Assembly (NCBI GenBank): GCA_963809695.1
Contig: CAWEKI010000009.1
Coordinates: 62,001 to 126,000 of the forward strand
From: JAGDMJ01 sp963809695
GTDB taxonomy: Bacteria > Bacteroidota > Ignavibacteria > UBA10030 > UBA6906
Length of the DNA stretch: 64,000 nucleotides
Reading direction: 5' to 3'
The first letter of the stretch is position 1, and each line of letters begins with the position of its first letter. This document shows, piece after piece, positions 1 through 9,175 of this stretch. The position numbers were made by a program, and so were the translations under genes. Under the pieces are notes generated by a model. It worked only from the letters and a program-made list of their open reading frames with translations. It had not been told where the DNA came from and did not search any database.

Positions 1-1017
1 GGCAACCTGGGCTTGCGCATCCTGGGGGAACGAGAAGCGGGAGGGGAGCGAATCCTTCGGCTGGCAAATATGAGCAAGATCGGTATCGTAAATGAGCGGC
101 AGGATCGGATGGTAGTACGGCGTTGTGATGATTTCCGCCTGCCCTCTCCCGCTGGCCGAGGAATAGCGAATCTCCTGATGCACCGGAATGACATTGGCCA
201 TGACCTTGCAAGCCTCCGCCACAACCCGGTTACAATCCGCCTCAGTGATCTTTCTCTTCAAATAGAATTTGCCGTCTAACCGGAACTCCACGAGATCGCT
301 CAGATCGCACACGGTGCCGTCGGGAAGTTGAACCGGTCCGCGCAAGAAGTCGGGGTCAAAATACGCAAGATAGAACCAACACTTGATCTCGCGCATCTCC
401 TGTACCGAAAAGAGATGGTACCCGTGCGTGGCGCCCGAAGGAATCTTCTTCTTCAGCGCAAGATATTCGGGGAAACGCTCCAGCATCACTTCGCTGATGC
501 CGAAGGCATTCCAGACATTCCGGTAAAGATAATCCTTGTCTGCCTTGCTAAACCGGGCGCTGTTCTTCAATGCCAGATCGATCCAGGGATCCGTTTTCCC
601 CTTCCACGCCTTCCAGAAGGCCCGGACATCGACGGTGTTCTTGCGCGTGTCCACATACGGCCCCAGGCGGTCGACATAGTAAGTCTTCAGCTGCAACAGG
701 AGCGACGACGTAAGGTTGATGGTGCAGTGGACATCGGGGTACTTCCGCAACATCGCAGCCATGTCGAAATAGTCTTTGGTGGCATGCGTGCGCACCCAGG
801 GACCGGTCAGCTGGTCTGTTTCGGGGTCGACGTAGAGCGGCTGATGCTGGTGCCAGATGATGCCCAGGTAGACCGGCTTCCTGCCGGCCCGGGCTGAGTA
901 CGCGTCCTTAAGGCTCGAGCGCAGTGACGACGAAATGGCCGAATGCAATACCTCGTCACTCTGATTGACGACAAACACAGAATTCCGTCCGCTTTTGTTG
1001 TAGTTCATGATGGTCAT
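1..1017 (-). CDS. Glycoside hydrolase family 57 protein, N-terminal part (cut by window edge)
   Basis: The reverse strand is open from an ATG at 1017 to the left edge, about 339 codons with no stop, so the C-terminus lies outside the window. An in-frame TGA lies just upstream of the ATG. Near residue 50 the protein reads VYLGIIWHQHQPLY, the HQP-containing first conserved region of GH57 enzymes (alpha-amylase, 4-alpha-glucanotransferase and amylopullulanase types). The text that follows is typical GH57. No signal peptide is visible, so a cytoplasmic alpha-glucan enzyme is likely. The nearby LacI regulator, UgpC/MalK-type ATPase and GH31 glucosidase fit maltodextrin metabolism. Exact specificity cannot be read from the fragment. 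Confidence 0.85.
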   Translation of the reverse strand, partial: MTIMNYNKSGRNSVFVVNQSDEVLHSAISSSLRSSLKDAYSARAGRKPVYLGIIWHQHQPLYVDPETDQLTGPWVRTHATKDYFDMAAMLRKYPDVHCTINLTSSLLLQLKTYYVDRLGPYVDTRKNTVDVRAFWKAWKGKTDPWIDLALKNSARFSKADKDYLYRNVWNAFGISEVMLERFPEYLALKKKIPSGATHGYHLFSVQEMREIKCWFYLAYFDPDFLRGPVQLPDGTVCDLSDLVEFRLDGKFYLKRKITEADCNRVVAEACKVMANVIPVHQEIRYSSASGRGQAEIITTPYYHPILPLIYDTDLAHICQPKDSLPSRFSFPQDAQAQVA

Positions 1018-1083
1018 GGGGGTGACGTCCGCTCATGGTGACAGGCGAAGCAGTTGGGCAATGGGCCCTGTCATCCTAAGCGA

Positions 1084-1106
1084 GTCCCGACGACTCTCGT
1101 CGGGAC
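1084..1106. repeat. Palindromic hairpin, GTCCCGACGA / TCGTCGGGAC
   Basis: Perfect 10-bp inverted arms around a 3-base loop, in the spacer between the GH57 and SGNH genes. The flanks read TGTCATCCTAAGCGA and GAGTCGAAGGACTA, which resemble a dispersed intergenic repeat rather than an operator. Related GTCCCG...CGGGAC hairpins occur at 56157 and 59336. Confidence 0.7.
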
Positions 1107-1120
1107 GAGTCGAAGGACTA

Positions 1121-1150
1121 TTGCTCTTTTTGCCTGGAAGGCCGTATATT
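1121..1150 (+). promoter_or_regulatory. Putative sigma-70-type promoter of the SGNH gene
   Basis: TTGCTC (1121-1126) and TATATT (1145-1150) are separated by 18 bp. A start near 1157 would leave a leader of about 33 nt before the proposed TTG start. The TATATT box recurs before other genes in the window. Confidence 0.4.
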
Positions 1151-1189
1151 ACTGAGCACAAAACTGACGAACAATCCCTGCCTTCCAGA

Positions 1190-3193
1190 TTGCAATCTAA
1201 CAAAAATAGACAAACGCTTCAACTCTCCTCGGAAAGGCGCCGGCTTTTCTTCTTGGTCACGCTGCTCACCCCAGCAGTGCTCTTTTTGCTCCTTGAACTC
1301 TTTCTTCGGCTCATTCATTACGGCCCGGACCTCTCCCTCTTTGCCACGGAAACGATTCATGGCAAGAAATATTTCATCATGAATCCGCAGGTCAAGGGGC
1401 GCTATTTCTTCCAGGTCGATTTCAACCCGAGTACGTCCCCCGACTATTTCCAGGTCCCGAAACCTGCCGATACCTACCGGATTTTTTGTCTTGGCGCTTC
1501 CACGACGGTCGGATACCCCTACTGGTACAACGGATCGTTTGCCACATTTCTCCGCGACCGCTTGAGGGCAACGTTTCCGCAAACAAGTATCGAGGTGATC
1601 AACCTCGGAATGACGGCAACGAACAGCTACACGGTCGCCGACATTGCCCGGGAGCTTCCGCCGTTCCAGCCCGATTGCATCATCGTGTACGACGGGCATA
1701 ATGAGTTCTATGGCGCCCTGGGCGTTGCATCGCACGAATCGTTTGGCCGCTCCCCGTGGGTCAACCGGCTCTACTTCAGGCTGGTACATTACCGCGTGTT
1801 TGTGCTGATGCGGGATCTGCTCTCTGCGATCACCGGCATGTTCCAGAAGAGCGAACAGGACCTTCCACCCGCAACCATGATGGAGCGCCTTTCGCGGGGC
1901 CAGTATGTGCAGCACGGCGGCGAGGTGTATCGCGAGGGGCTCGCGGTCTTCAGGGAAAACCTCAACCGGCTGCGCGACATCTGTACCGATGCCGGCATCC
2001 CTCTTATCGTCTCAACGCAGGTCTCCAACATTCGCCGTCAGCCGCCGTTTGTCTCGATTGACGATCCGCTCACAACACCTGAAGAGCGGGTCAGATTCAA
2101 TAGTACGCTCAATGACGGCATTACGAAATACCTGAACGGAGATTTTCCCGCTGCTCTCGCGGCGCTGCAGGGCATCACGGGGCCGGACACGCTTCGCGCC
2201 GACCTCCACTTTCGCATTGCACAATGTCTCGACACACTCTCCCGCAGCCGCGAAGCACGCCGCGAATACACGTTCGCGAGAGATTTCGACCAGCTCCGGT
2301 TTCGGGCCAGCAGTGATTTCAACAACGCAATCAGGGAAATGGCGGACGGAAAACACGTCTTTGTCGCTGACGTGGACAGCGCATTTGCAGTTGCATCGCC
2401 GGATTCGTTGATCGGCAACGAATTCATTGTGGAACATCTCCACCCGACCCTCACCGGCCACTTCATGATGGCACAGCAGTATGCCGGCATTCTCCGCGCC
2501 CATGGACTGGCGGCCGATGCCCGGGCGTGGCATGCTGCGGACACACTCTCCGAAGCACGACTCTGGAACGAACGATCCGCAACCAGGCTGGATGAGATGA
2601 TCGGCGCCAGGAAAACAGCGATCCTCACCTCGGGCTGGCCGTTCCGTGACCAGCCACCAAGCGTTCCATCTGTCCCCGAAACAGATACGCTCGGGCAGAT
2701 CGTGGGGCTTGTCATGAGAGACAGGATAAGCTGGGAGCGCGCTCATATGGAGGCGGCCGCATACTATGCGAGGCGCCAGGACATCCGTGAAGCAGCGCAG
2801 GAGTATCGCGTGGTTGCAGCAGAGATGCCCTTTGATCCATCACCCCTGGTCCGGCTGGGAGAGCTCTACGCCCACACAGGACAGGTTGACGAGGCGCGCC
2901 AGGCTTTTCAGGGCTCCCTGCAAAGGGAAGAAACCGCACGGGGCTATTCCGGATTGGGAGGAATTGCGCTCCTCGCGGGCGCAATCCCGGAAGCGGCTTC
3001 ATACTATGAAAAAGCTGTCACACTTTCTCTTTCACCGGAGGAACGCGCAGAGAGCCAGTACATTCTTGCCCTGCTGCTTCTGCGATCGGGCAACCGGGAG
3101 CGTGCGGTTCAAGAATTGAAGGACGTGCTGAAGGCTGTCCCGTCACACCGGCAGGCCACCGAGCTGCTTTCCCGAATCGCCGGTGGAAAATGA
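1190..3193 (+). CDS. Membrane-anchored SGNH/GDSL hydrolase with C-terminal TPR repeats
   Basis: About 667 residues from a TTG at 1190. The frame stays open back to 1007, but that stretch runs through the dispersed hairpin and the likely promoter, so the later start is preferred with moderate certainty. One transmembrane helix near residues 20-40 (LLTPAVLFLLLELFLRLI) would anchor the protein. SGNH blocks are visible: GAST with the serine nucleophile near residue 103, YDGHNEFYG for block III, and EHLHPTLTGH for block V with the Asp/His pair. The last 200 residues are TPR-like helical pairs. The substrate is unknown; similar proteins act as esterases or deacetylases on envelope polysaccharides. 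Confidence 0.75.
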   Translation: MQSNKNRQTLQLSSERRRLFFLVTLLTPAVLFLLLELFLRLIHYGPDLSLFATETIHGKKYFIMNPQVKGRYFFQVDFNPSTSPDYFQVPKPADTYRIFCLGASTTVGYPYWYNGSFATFLRDRLRATFPQTSIEVINLGMTATNSYTVADIARELPPFQPDCIIVYDGHNEFYGALGVASHESFGRSPWVNRLYFRLVHYRVFVLMRDLLSAITGMFQKSEQDLPPATMMERLSRGQYVQHGGEVYREGLAVFRENLNRLRDICTDAGIPLIVSTQVSNIRRQPPFVSIDDPLTTPEERVRFNSTLNDGITKYLNGDFPAALAALQGITGPDTLRADLHFRIAQCLDTLSRSREARREYTFARDFDQLRFRASSDFNNAIREMADGKHVFVADVDSAFAVASPDSLIGNEFIVEHLHPTLTGHFMMAQQYAGILRAHGLAADARAWHAADTLSEARLWNERSATRLDEMIGARKTAILTSGWPFRDQPPSVPSVPETDTLGQIVGLVMRDRISWERAHMEAAAYYARRQDIREAAQEYRVVAAEMPFDPSPLVRLGELYAHTGQVDEARQAFQGSLQREETARGYSGLGGIALLAGAIPEAASYYEKAVTLSLSPEERAESQYILALLLLRSGNRERAVQELKDVLKAVPSHRQATELLSRIAGGK

Positions 3194-3303
3194 CAATGAA
3201 GCCGCAAATCCTGCTGTGAGCCGGAATATTCTTGCTGCCCGGGACGGGCATGGACGGAAGATGGTCGTTGTACGGCGAGAAGACGGGAACGGGTAGCAAT
3301 GGC

Positions 3304-4377
3304 TCATACACCAATCCTGAGTTCGGCCGGGATCGGGATACCGCCGATCCCGGTGTTTTTCAATCGGGCCCCGCACGATGATCGGACGATCAACTCGGGC
3401 ATAAAGGAAGTTAACGTCGGTTCCTGCGACGGATGCTGCATCCGTGACATCAGTTTTTCCAGCGCAAGAACGCCCATGTCATACATCGGTTGCCGCATGG
3501 TGGTCAGCTGGGCGTGCTGGGCCAGTTCAATATCATCGAAGCTTACAATTGCCATATCCTCGGGAACGCGAATGCCGGCGTCGCGCAAGGCTTCCAGGCC
3601 TCCGATCGCCTGCACGTCACTTGCAATGAACAGCGCCGTCGGCCGCATGGGGCCGGGCATCCGCTGCAACAGTTCAATCATGGACTCGCGTCCCGCTTCG
3701 CGATTGTATCCGTCCTGCTTCCCGATGGTCGAAATCACCACGCGCTCATTCGAAAATGGAAGGCCCGCTTCTTCAAGCGCAGCCCGGAAGCCTTCGAGCC
3801 GATCCTGCGCCGGCTTGGTCTCCAGGCTCGCGTTGATCATCGCGATATTCCTGTGCCCCAGCGCAATGAGGTGCCGTGTTGCATTCATGGCCCCTTCGCG
3901 ATTTTCCACATGGATGGAATCAAACAACGGATGATAGGCATCCACAAGCACGAGGGGAAGATTGATCTGCTGGAACTTCGCAACGATCGATTCCGGAAAT
4001 TTCATGGAGAAAAACATCACGCCATCCACGTGACCTCTGGCCAGTGACCGGCGAAGGTAGTAATCGGCCTGCGAGGTGTGGTTCACACCGTAGAGGATCA
4101 GGTCAAAGCCTAGTTCTCCCGCTTTGTCCTGGACGCCCTGCAAAACCTGGATAAAGAAGTAATTCGTGAAGAAGGGTATGACGGCGGAAATAGTGTTGGT
4201 CTTCTTGGATGCAAGCCGCTGAGCGTAGGCATGGGGTTGGTAGCTGAGGCGCTTGACAACTTCTAGGACTCTCGCCCTCGTTTGGGGGGAGACGCTCGGG
4301 TGGTTGTTCAAGCACCGTGAAACAGTGCCGATCCCCACTTTGGCTTCTCGGGCCAGGTCGTAGATTGTGACACCCAT
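3304..4377 (-). CDS. LacI/GalR-family transcriptional regulator
   Basis: 357 residues with a textbook LacI-type N-terminal HTH (MGVTIYDLAREAKVGIGTVSRCLNN), the hinge helix, and a periplasmic-binding-like effector domain from about residue 60 (TNTISAVIPFFTNYFFIQVLQGVQ...). A segment reading TALFIASDVQAIGGLEALRDAGIRVPEDMAIVSFDD is typical of the family. It is divergent from the ABC ATPase gene, and a TGGAAGCGCTTCCA palindrome lies 37 bp upstream of its start, suggesting autoregulation. The neighbouring GH31, GH57 and UgpC/MalK-type genes suggest a malto-oligosaccharide or other alpha-glucoside effector. The last 15 residues (GIGGIPIPAELRIGV) look like a loose tail. Confidence 0.93.
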   Translation of the reverse strand: MGVTIYDLAREAKVGIGTVSRCLNNHPSVSPQTRARVLEVVKRLSYQPHAYAQRLASKKTNTISAVIPFFTNYFFIQVLQGVQDKAGELGFDLILYGVNHTSQADYYLRRSLARGHVDGVMFFSMKFPESIVAKFQQINLPLVLVDAYHPLFDSIHVENREGAMNATRHLIALGHRNIAMINASLETKPAQDRLEGFRAALEEAGLPFSNERVVISTIGKQDGYNREAGRESMIELLQRMPGPMRPTALFIASDVQAIGGLEALRDAGIRVPEDMAIVSFDDIELAQHAQLTTMRQPMYDMGVLALEKLMSRMQHPSQEPTLTSFMPELIVRSSCGARLKNTGIGGIPIPAELRIGV

Positions 4378-4413
4378 GTCAGGAATGCCTATTCAGAGCG
4401 CAAGAAGGAAGTT

Positions 4414-4427
4414 TGGAAGCGCTTCCA
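4414..4427. promoter_or_regulatory. LacI-type operator, TGGAAGCGCTTCCA
   Basis: Perfect 14-bp palindrome with the central CG expected of LacI/GalR-family operators, in the divergent spacer 37 bp upstream of the LacI-family start codon. Confidence 0.65.
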
Positions 4428-4521
4428 CAAAGATACGGAATTCTTTCTTAATGTCAAGCGGATTTTTTCGAATTTCGACAGAAGTTGGCCATTTGCCCCC
4501 GACTGCACCATGGAACATCCC

Positions 4522-4534
4522 TGGAAGGCTTCCA
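4522..4534. promoter_or_regulatory. Second operator-like palindrome, TGGAAG-G-CTTCCA
   Basis: Same half-site as the operator at 4414 but with one central base instead of two. It lies 108 bp away on the ABC-gene side, so it could be an auxiliary looping site or a chance half-site pair. Confidence 0.35.
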
Positions 4535-4613
4535 AGCGTTTACTCGCGAAGAAACACCAAACCTCTGGGAGCCGGGGCTGCCCCGGACTTCTCGAGCGAA
4601 ACAGTATTGGGTG

Positions 4614-4642
4614 TTGTGTTTTGTGCCATGGGTTGATATATT
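4614..4642 (+). promoter_or_regulatory. Putative promoter of the ABC ATPase gene
   Basis: TTGTGT (4614-4619) and TATATT (4637-4642) are spaced 17 bp apart, about 55 bp before the ATG at 4698. The palindromes at 4414 and 4522 lie upstream. The remainder of the 4378-4697 spacer shows nothing else. Confidence 0.4.
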
Positions 4643-4697
4643 TCAGTTTACGATTTCATTTCGATCTCCTAACCTCCATTTCTCATCCAGGATCCAA

Positions 4698-5801
4698 ATG
4701 GCTGACGTCAAACTTGAAAATGTCTCGAAAATCTATGACAACAAAGTCACGGCGGTCCGCGATGTCAACGTCTCTATCAAGGACAAGGAATTCGTCGTCC
4801 TCGTCGGCCCGTCCGGCTGCGGCAAATCCACGGTCCTGCGCATGATCGCCGGACTGGAGGAAATCTCCCAGGGTACCATCAGTATCGACGGCCGGGTCGT
4901 CAATGATATCGCGCCAAAGGACCGTGACATCGCAATGGTGTTCCAGAACTACGCCCTGTATCCACACATGAGTGTTTACGAGAACCTCGCCTTCGGCCTG
5001 AAACTCCGGAAGTACCCAAAACAGGAGATCGACGAGCGTGTCCAGCACGCCGCGAAGATCCTCGGCATTGATTCCTACCTCGACCGGAAACCGAAGGCGC
5101 TCTCCGGCGGGCAGCGACAGCGCGTCGCTCTCGGCCGTGCCATCGTACGCCAGCCGAAAGTCTTCCTCTTCGATGAGCCACTCAGCAATCTGGATGCGAA
5201 CCTCCGCGTGCAAATGCGCACCGAGATTTCGCGCCTCCACCACCGCCTTCAAACCACGATGATCTATGTCACGCACGACCAGATCGAGGCGATGTCCATG
5301 GGAGACAGGATCGTGGTCCTGCGCGACGGGCTGGTCCAACAGGTTGATACGCCGCTGAATATCTACCATCACCCGGTGAATCGATTCGTCGCCGGCTTCA
5401 TTGGCAGCCCCACGATGAACTTCCTGAATGGCACCATCACCGCGAACGGAAAATTCACATTCCACCAGGAGGGGACATCTCTCTCGATCGCGATTCCTCC
5501 ATCGTTCGAGACACGCCTGAAGCCGATCGTCGACCGGCCGATCACGCTCGGGATCCGGCCGGAGCACATTTTTGCACACAAGCCGGTGGGTGTCGAAGCC
5601 ACCTCTCCGTTCCAGGCTCAGGTGGAAGTGGTGGAACCGGTGGGCAACGAGATCTTCATTTACTTCTCCACGGGCAGCGGCAACCAGTATGTCGCGCGCC
5701 TGGCAACAGAGGTCCCTCCCGAGGTCGGGAAGCCGTTCAGCCTGATGCTCGACATTTCCAAGATCCACGTCTTTGACAGACAGACGGAGGCAACACTGTA
5801 G
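4698..5801 (+). CDS. ugpC: ABC transporter ATP-binding protein, UgpC/MsmX/MalK type
   Basis: 367 residues from the ATG at 4698; an open extension to 4485 has no ABC character. Walker A GPSGCGKST lies at 37-45, followed by the Q-loop (VFQNYALYPHMSVYENLAFGL), signature LSGGQRQR, Walker B VFLFDEP and the H-loop THDQIEAMSMGDRI. The C-terminal OB-like regulatory domain begins at GFIGSPTMNF near residue 235, as in MalK/UgpC. It powers uptake of sugars such as maltodextrins or glycerol phosphate. No permease or binding-protein gene is adjacent, so it is probably a shared (MsmX-like) ATPase. It is followed after 20 bp by the GH31 gene, probably in the same transcript. Confidence 0.92.
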   Translation: MADVKLENVSKIYDNKVTAVRDVNVSIKDKEFVVLVGPSGCGKSTVLRMIAGLEEISQGTISIDGRVVNDIAPKDRDIAMVFQNYALYPHMSVYENLAFGLKLRKYPKQEIDERVQHAAKILGIDSYLDRKPKALSGGQRQRVALGRAIVRQPKVFLFDEPLSNLDANLRVQMRTEISRLHHRLQTTMIYVTHDQIEAMSMGDRIVVLRDGLVQQVDTPLNIYHHPVNRFVAGFIGSPTMNFLNGTITANGKFTFHQEGTSLSIAIPPSFETRLKPIVDRPITLGIRPEHIFAHKPVGVEATSPFQAQVEVVEPVGNEIFIYFSTGSGNQYVARLATEVPPEVGKPFSLMLDISKIHVFDRQTEATL

Positions 5802-5821
5802 CACGTCTGCATGGTGCTCCG

Positions 5822-8287
5822 ATGCGTCTACTCACGGCAGGCTGCGTAACCCTTCTTGTCTCTTCTTCCCTCATTGCGCAGTGGTCCACCGTCGGGCCGG
5901 TGGACTCTGTAGTCGAGAAAGGTCCTCAGAAGGTCATGGTTCGGGCCGGGCACGGCGTCCTTCAGGCCGAGGTCCTTGCCGATGATGTCGTCCGCATCCG
6001 TTTTGCACCCGGCGGCGGGTTGTCCAGGGATTTCTCCTGGGCAGTTATGCAAACGCAGCTGCCCGCAGTGCCAACGGATGTCCGCGAAACGGCTTCCGAA
6101 ATCCGCTTATCGACAAAACGGGTCACATGCGTCCTCCGGAAAAAACCCCTCCGTCTGCGTTTCCTGGATCAGGACGGCAACGTCGTCAATGAAGATGACT
6201 CGCTGAAGGGAATTTCCTGGTGCGGCTCTGAGGTGCGGGTCTGGAAAACCATGCCCCGGGGAGAGCGCTACTACGGCTTCGGCGAAAAGGCGGGCCTGCT
6301 CGAACGGGGCGGCCACCACATGACGATGTGGAATTCCGACATCCCTGCCTATACCGCAGACACCGACCCGCTTTATGAATCGATTCCGTTTTTCTACGGT
6401 ATCCGGCACGGCCGGGCCTACGGAATTTTCTTCGACAACCCATTCCGCTCGTCGTTCGACATGGGCAAAGGGTCCAGAGATCAGTACTCCTTCGGGGCTG
6501 AAGCGGGAGAACTGAACTACTATTTCTTCGCCGGCCCCGGGCCAAAGGATGTCCTGGCACGATTCACGGACCTCGTCGGCAAGATGCCCCTTCCGCCGCG
6601 TTGGTCTCTCGGCTACCAGCAGTCACGCTGGAGCTATGCGCCCGAGCAACGAATGAAAGAAATTGCGGAAGGATTCAGATCCAGGAATATACCGTGCGAT
6701 GTGATCTATCTTGACATCGATTACATGGAGGGATATCGGATCTTTACCTGGAGCAAGAAGAATTTCCCGGACCCAGCACGGATGATCTCCGACCTCGGCA
6801 ACGAAGGATTCAAGATCGCCGTGATCGTGGACCCGGGCATCAAAACGGATTCAGCCTACTCTGCGTACCGTTCCGGACTCTCCGGAGGAGACTTCGTAAA
6901 GTATCCCGACGGCACAGTGTATACAGGAAAAGTCTGGCCCGGCGTGTGCGCCTTTCCGGATTTCACCAACGGCAACGCCAGGGCATGGTGGGGTGAGCAG
7001 TTCTCCGGACTCGTTGCCGCCGGCGTCCGTGGATGGTGGAATGACATGAACGAACCGTCGGTCTTCGACGTCCCCACCAAGACCATTGATCTGAACGTCC
7101 TGCACAACAACGACGGCCGCATCATCACGCACGCGGAAGCTCACAATATTTACGGGCTGCAGATGACCAGAGCAACGTACGAGGGAGTCCGCAAGCTGCT
7201 TCCCGCGGAACGCCCTTTCGTGCTCACCCGCGCTTCGTACGCCGGCGGGGCCCGCTACTCCGCAGCGTGGACAGGAGACAACGTTGCCTCATGGGAACAT
7301 TTGCACCTTGCGCTCAACATGTGCCTGAATTTCAGCATCTCCGGACAACCGTTCGTGGGCTCGGACATCGGCGGCTTCATCGGTTACCCATCCGGCGAAC
7401 TCTTCGCGCGGTGGCTCCAGCTCGGCGTCTTCACCCCCCTGATGCGTGCCCACTCCGTCATCAACGAAAAGAACAAAGAGCCCTGGGAATTCGGTGAACG
7501 CTTCACAGCGATCAACCGCGCTACGATCACGCTCCGGTATCGCCTGCTGCCGCTCGTTTACAATGTGATGTACAATGCCGCACAGACCGGCATGCCCGCA
7601 ATGCGTCCTCTGATCTTTCAGTACCCTGAGCGGGAAGAGTATGGCGGGACGGACGACGAATTCATGTTTGGCGACGATGTCCTTGTGGCTCCGGTCCTTC
7701 AGGAAGGGATGACCCGCCGAGATGTGTCTCTTCCTCCCGGCCTCTGGTACAACTACTGGACGGACTCCACCGCGGCGGGAGGAAGCTGGGTCAATGTCGC
7801 AGCCCCTGTGGACCGGATCCCGTTTTTTGTCCGTTCAGGCGCCATCATCCCTTCCCAGCAACCCCTCCAGTTTTCGTCGCAAGCCCCCATCGACCCGTTG
7901 ACACTCTCCATCTACTGTGCAGAAGAAGGCAGGACGGACAGTACGGTCTATTATGAGGATGATGGCCATACATTTGAGTATTTGAAGGGGGGATACCTCA
8001 AAAGGACATTCACCCAATCTGTCGGCGTGTCGGATGTCACATTTTTCGCGTCGGCAAGTGACGGTTCGTACACTCCGCCCGCGCGCTCGGTCCTGCTGCG
8101 CTTTGTTGGATATGGCGGTCGACCTTCATCTGCAACACTGAACGGAAAACCGCTTGCCCGCCAGAAGGCCAAGACCTCCCCCCCGTCCGGTACCGGCTGG
8201 ACATACGACCCAGGAAAGCGAACCGTCCTGGTCAGGATTTCTGAGACAGGGCAGAAATATGAGGTCGTTCTGCGAGGAAGCCGGTGA
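5822..8287 (+). CDS. Secreted glycoside hydrolase family 31 (alpha-glucosidase type)
   Basis: 821 residues with a signal peptide (about 1-20, ending SSLIAQ). The N-terminal beta-sandwich is followed by the GH31 barrel: WWNDMNEPSVF carries the nucleophile Asp408 and WTGDN carries the acid/base Asp486. Barrel motifs PCDVIYLDIDYM and SDIGGF are also present, then beta domains and a DUF5110-like end. It releases glucose or xylose from the non-reducing ends of alpha-linked oligosaccharides, probably in the periplasm or outside the cell. Position 20 bp after the ABC ATPase gene and near the LacI regulator points to induction by its sugar. Alpha-xylosidase activity cannot be excluded. Confidence 0.92.
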   Translation: MRLLTAGCVTLLVSSSLIAQWSTVGPVDSVVEKGPQKVMVRAGHGVLQAEVLADDVVRIRFAPGGGLSRDFSWAVMQTQLPAVPTDVRETASEIRLSTKRVTCVLRKKPLRLRFLDQDGNVVNEDDSLKGISWCGSEVRVWKTMPRGERYYGFGEKAGLLERGGHHMTMWNSDIPAYTADTDPLYESIPFFYGIRHGRAYGIFFDNPFRSSFDMGKGSRDQYSFGAEAGELNYYFFAGPGPKDVLARFTDLVGKMPLPPRWSLGYQQSRWSYAPEQRMKEIAEGFRSRNIPCDVIYLDIDYMEGYRIFTWSKKNFPDPARMISDLGNEGFKIAVIVDPGIKTDSAYSAYRSGLSGGDFVKYPDGTVYTGKVWPGVCAFPDFTNGNARAWWGEQFSGLVAAGVRGWWNDMNEPSVFDVPTKTIDLNVLHNNDGRIITHAEAHNIYGLQMTRATYEGVRKLLPAERPFVLTRASYAGGARYSAAWTGDNVASWEHLHLALNMCLNFSISGQPFVGSDIGGFIGYPSGELFARWLQLGVFTPLMRAHSVINEKNKEPWEFGERFTAINRATITLRYRLLPLVYNVMYNAAQTGMPAMRPLIFQYPEREEYGGTDDEFMFGDDVLVAPVLQEGMTRRDVSLPPGLWYNYWTDSTAAGGSWVNVAAPVDRIPFFVRSGAIIPSQQPLQFSSQAPIDPLTLSIYCAEEGRTDSTVYYEDDGHTFEYLKGGYLKRTFTQSVGVSDVTFFASASDGSYTPPARSVLLRFVGYGGRPSSATLNGKPLARQKAKTSPPSGTGWTYDPGKRTVLVRISETGQKYEVVLRGSR

Positions 8288-8302
8288 TCCGCGGCGATGC
8301 CG

Positions 8303-8330
8303 TTGCAATTGTCACGATGAATTGTATATT
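8303..8330 (+). promoter_or_regulatory. Putative promoter giving a near-leaderless transcript
   Basis: TTGCAA (8303-8308) and TATATT (8325-8330) are spaced 16 bp apart. The predicted start of transcription, 7-8 bases after the -10 box, coincides with the ATG at 8338. Confidence 0.45.
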
Positions 8331-8337
8331 TAGGGTC

Positions 8338-8997
8338 ATGCCCGAAACACAGATATCTGACCGGGAGCCTCAATCCTCCCTTGCCGTTCAGCTTCAGGAC
8401 GCATCGGCACTCGCAGGCCGCGGTGAATACGCGGCGGCCCTCCGGCACGTCAGGTCGGTGAAATCCGTCCAGCCGGAGAACATCTACGTTCTTGCGTTTG
8501 AGCGCCAGGTGGAGCAACTCCTTGAGCTGACTGAGGGCGGTTTCATTACAGAAGAGCAACGGATGGATATTCTCGAGTCGATCCCCGGCATCGTTGAGAG
8601 GGCAATTCAACAGCCGAACACGCGCCCTTCTGATATGGCTTCCCCCACGCGACGCCTGGAACAGGCATCCACCGAAGAACGGTCCGCTGCGCTCTCGTGG
8701 TTGAAGAACCAGTACTTCCAGCACGCGCATGATTACGTCCAGAAGGGGCAGTTCTCGCACGCTCTCACGGAGATCCAGCGTGTGTACATCATTGATCCCA
8801 ACAACGACACGGCGCGCGATTTCGAAAAGCAGATCCACAAGCTATTGGATCTAAAACAGCAGAACCTAAACCCGGTGGCTGCTTCCGAAGCTGCCGCCGA
8901 GGGATCCGGCCGCAAGGAATCCAACTTCTGGCTCATCGCCGCGGGAGTGGTGTTCATTGTGGTGACGGTGCTGGTGATCTACTTCCTCTACCGGTAG
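8338..8997 (+). CDS. Tail-anchored TPR-like protein of unknown function
   Basis: 219 residues from the ATG at 8338. Earlier starts at 8284 and 8317 lie on or before the promoter -10 box. The sequence is mostly amphipathic helix: an N-terminal TPR-like pair (LQDASALAGRGEYAAALRHV), a second near residue 135 (HDYVQKGQFSHALTEIQRVY), and one C-terminal transmembrane helix (FWLIAAGVVFIVVTVLVIYFL) with a short YR end. A cytoplasmic domain held on the membrane, perhaps as a scaffold, is the most that can be said. Confidence 0.7.
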   Translation: MPETQISDREPQSSLAVQLQDASALAGRGEYAAALRHVRSVKSVQPENIYVLAFERQVEQLLELTEGGFITEEQRMDILESIPGIVERAIQQPNTRPSDMASPTRRLEQASTEERSAALSWLKNQYFQHAHDYVQKGQFSHALTEIQRVYIIDPNNDTARDFEKQIHKLLDLKQQNLNPVAASEAAAEGSGRKESNFWLIAAGVVFIVVTVLVIYFLYR

Positions 8998-9175
8998 GTT
9001 GCTGTTTCTTCCCCGCTAACGCCCACGGTTGTCCATCGTCTTCACGTCTCGCGCTGGACGCTCGCCGACACTTCCTCCCGCCGGGCTGCTGCAGCAGAAG
9101 CCGCAATCAGGATCTTGCGCCATACGCCTGGAGGGCACCTGGAGACAGGCCACTCCACCTTTTGTGGACTCGATG

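Noticed and set aside
4683..5804. 373-codon minus-strand frame
   Set aside because: Antisense to the ABC ATPase gene with intact Walker and signature motifs.
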